Assembly: GCF_900104745.1 (NCBI RefSeq)
Contig: NZ_LT629732.1
Coordinates: 1,550,001-1,614,000 of the forward strand
DNA length: 64,000 nt
DNA from: Actinopolymorpha singaporensis
GTDB lineage: Bacteria; Actinomycetota; Actinomycetes; Propionibacteriales; Actinopolymorphaceae
Direction: 5' to 3'
In this document: positions 63,482-64,000 of the stretch, in pieces
Layout of the letters: every line of letters begins with the position of its first letter
How positions within the stretch are numbered: position 1 is the stretch's first letter
The notes under the pieces: generated by a model
The model's database searches: none
What the model saw: only the letters and a program-made list of their open reading frames with translations
Told to the model about the DNA's origin: nothing
Translations under genes and position numbers: made by a program

Positions 63482-64000
63482 ATGCGTGCGATCCCGGTCG
63501 TCGCTCTGTCCGCCGCCCTCTCCGTCGTCGTGGCCGCCGCACCGGCGCTCGCCGTTACGCCACCGCTGATCGCCGCGATCGGCATCCCTGGTGAGGATCT
63601 GGGCACGCAGCAGGATGCCGGCGCAGTCGAGGTGCGGTATGCGGACGGCCGCCACCAGATCCTCCATCCCTCCGGCTACCACGCCGGTGACCGTTTCGGT
63701 ACGGCCGTCGCCGTGCTCGACGTCGACGGGGATTCCGTCTCCGACGTCGTGGTGGGTGCACCGGGTCGCGACGTCGGTACCACCGCGGACGCCGGAGCCG
63801 TCTACCTCTACCGCGGTTCGTCGACCGGACTGCATCTGTGGAAGGTTCTGACCCAGGGCAGCGGCGGGGTGCCCGGCCCGGCCCAGGCGGGCGCGGCGTT
63901 CGGATCGGCACTGTCGTGGTCCGCCGGGTCGAGTTCGACTCCGCGCAGCCTGACCGTTGGTGCGCCCCGCTGGGACGCGGGCGGCGCCACCGACGCAGGG
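63482..64000 (+). CDS. Secreted FG-GAP repeat protein, N-terminal part (3' end outside window)
   Basis: Only the first 173 codons are inside the window and the frame is open to the end. A signal peptide (MRAIPVVALSAALSVVVAAAPALA) is followed by FG-GAP/integrin-alpha beta-propeller repeats: DRFGTAVAVLDVDGDSVSDVVVGAPG with the calcium-binding DxDxDxxxD loop, then a second repeat AGAAFGSALSW. Function is not visible here; such proteins are cell-surface or secreted. AAGGAG lies seven bases before the ATG. Confidence 0.88.
   Translation, partial: MRAIPVVALSAALSVVVAAAPALAVTPPLIAAIGIPGEDLGTQQDAGAVEVRYADGRHQILHPSGYHAGDRFGTAVAVLDVDGDSVSDVVVGAPGRDVGTTADAGAVYLYRGSSTGLHLWKVLTQGSGGVPGPAQAGAAFGSALSWSAGSSSTPRSLTVGAPRWDAGGATDAG

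Overview
The window comes from the chromosome of a very GC-rich actinobacterium. Codons end almost always in G or C, GTG and TTG starts are common, and many gene families are typical of Actinobacteria: 13E12/DUF222-HNH proteins, DinB and TIGR03086-type proteins linked to mycothiol, a HelR-like RNA polymerase ATPase, MocR/GntR regulators, LCP cell-wall enzymes and a GSII-type glutamine synthetase. The genus cannot be fixed from the sequence alone. I saw no rRNA, tRNA, CRISPR array, transposase or phage genes. The region looks like chromosomal arm or accessory sequence, rich in small stress, resistance and detoxification enzymes rather than one large pathway.

Layout. 0-5.9 kb: end of a pentapeptide-repeat gene, an MFS transporter operon, an asparagine synthetase with a repeat insertion, a GNAT enzyme and a serine hydrolase. 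6-12.5 kb: YihY and MscS membrane proteins, an aminoglycoside-phosphotransferase-like kinase, a frameshifted 13E12-HNH gene, DinB and a small anchored protein. 12.6-20.6 kb: a secreted peptidoglycan-recognition amidase, a MocR regulator with an internal deletion divergent from a PNPOx-like gene, a TMEM175 channel, a second serine hydrolase and a repeat-expanded Acg-like protein. 20.6-27.5 kb: a papain-family protease interrupted by an intein exactly at its catalytic cysteine, a kinase, an alpha/beta hydrolase, an SGNH hydrolase, a truncated-haemoglobin/ankyrin fusion and a decayed remnant. 27.5-41.4 kb: methyltransferases, acetyltransferases, kinases, VOC proteins, a GH127 glycosidase and a MarR-methyltransferase operon with a clear palindromic operator. 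41.4-51.3 kb: GSII (frameshifted), a PhyH-like oxygenase, an LCP enzyme (frameshifted), a PaaK-like ligase, an ArsR-SRPBCC-SDR operon and HelR (frameshifted). 51.6-58.8 kb: a three-gene ABC-2 exporter operon with a long structured leader, MarR, TIGR03086, exonuclease III and a flavin monooxygenase-TetR operon with a large palindrome. 58.8-62 kb: a CstR-CstB-rhodanese-TauE operon for persulfide/sulfite detoxification with two operators. 62-64 kb: a short MarR, an NAD(P)-binding protein and the start of a secreted FG-GAP protein.

Two themes deserve attention. First, the intein sits so that its +1 residue is the protease nucleophile, so the protease cannot be active before splicing. Second, six genes have broken frames. 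In five a single missing or extra base would restore a full-length product, and in two this coincides with a short C/G run, so base-calling error is a serious alternative to real gene decay. Local repeat expansions inside coding regions (asnB, the Acg-like gene, an ABC permease, the amidase linker) are another recurring oddity.
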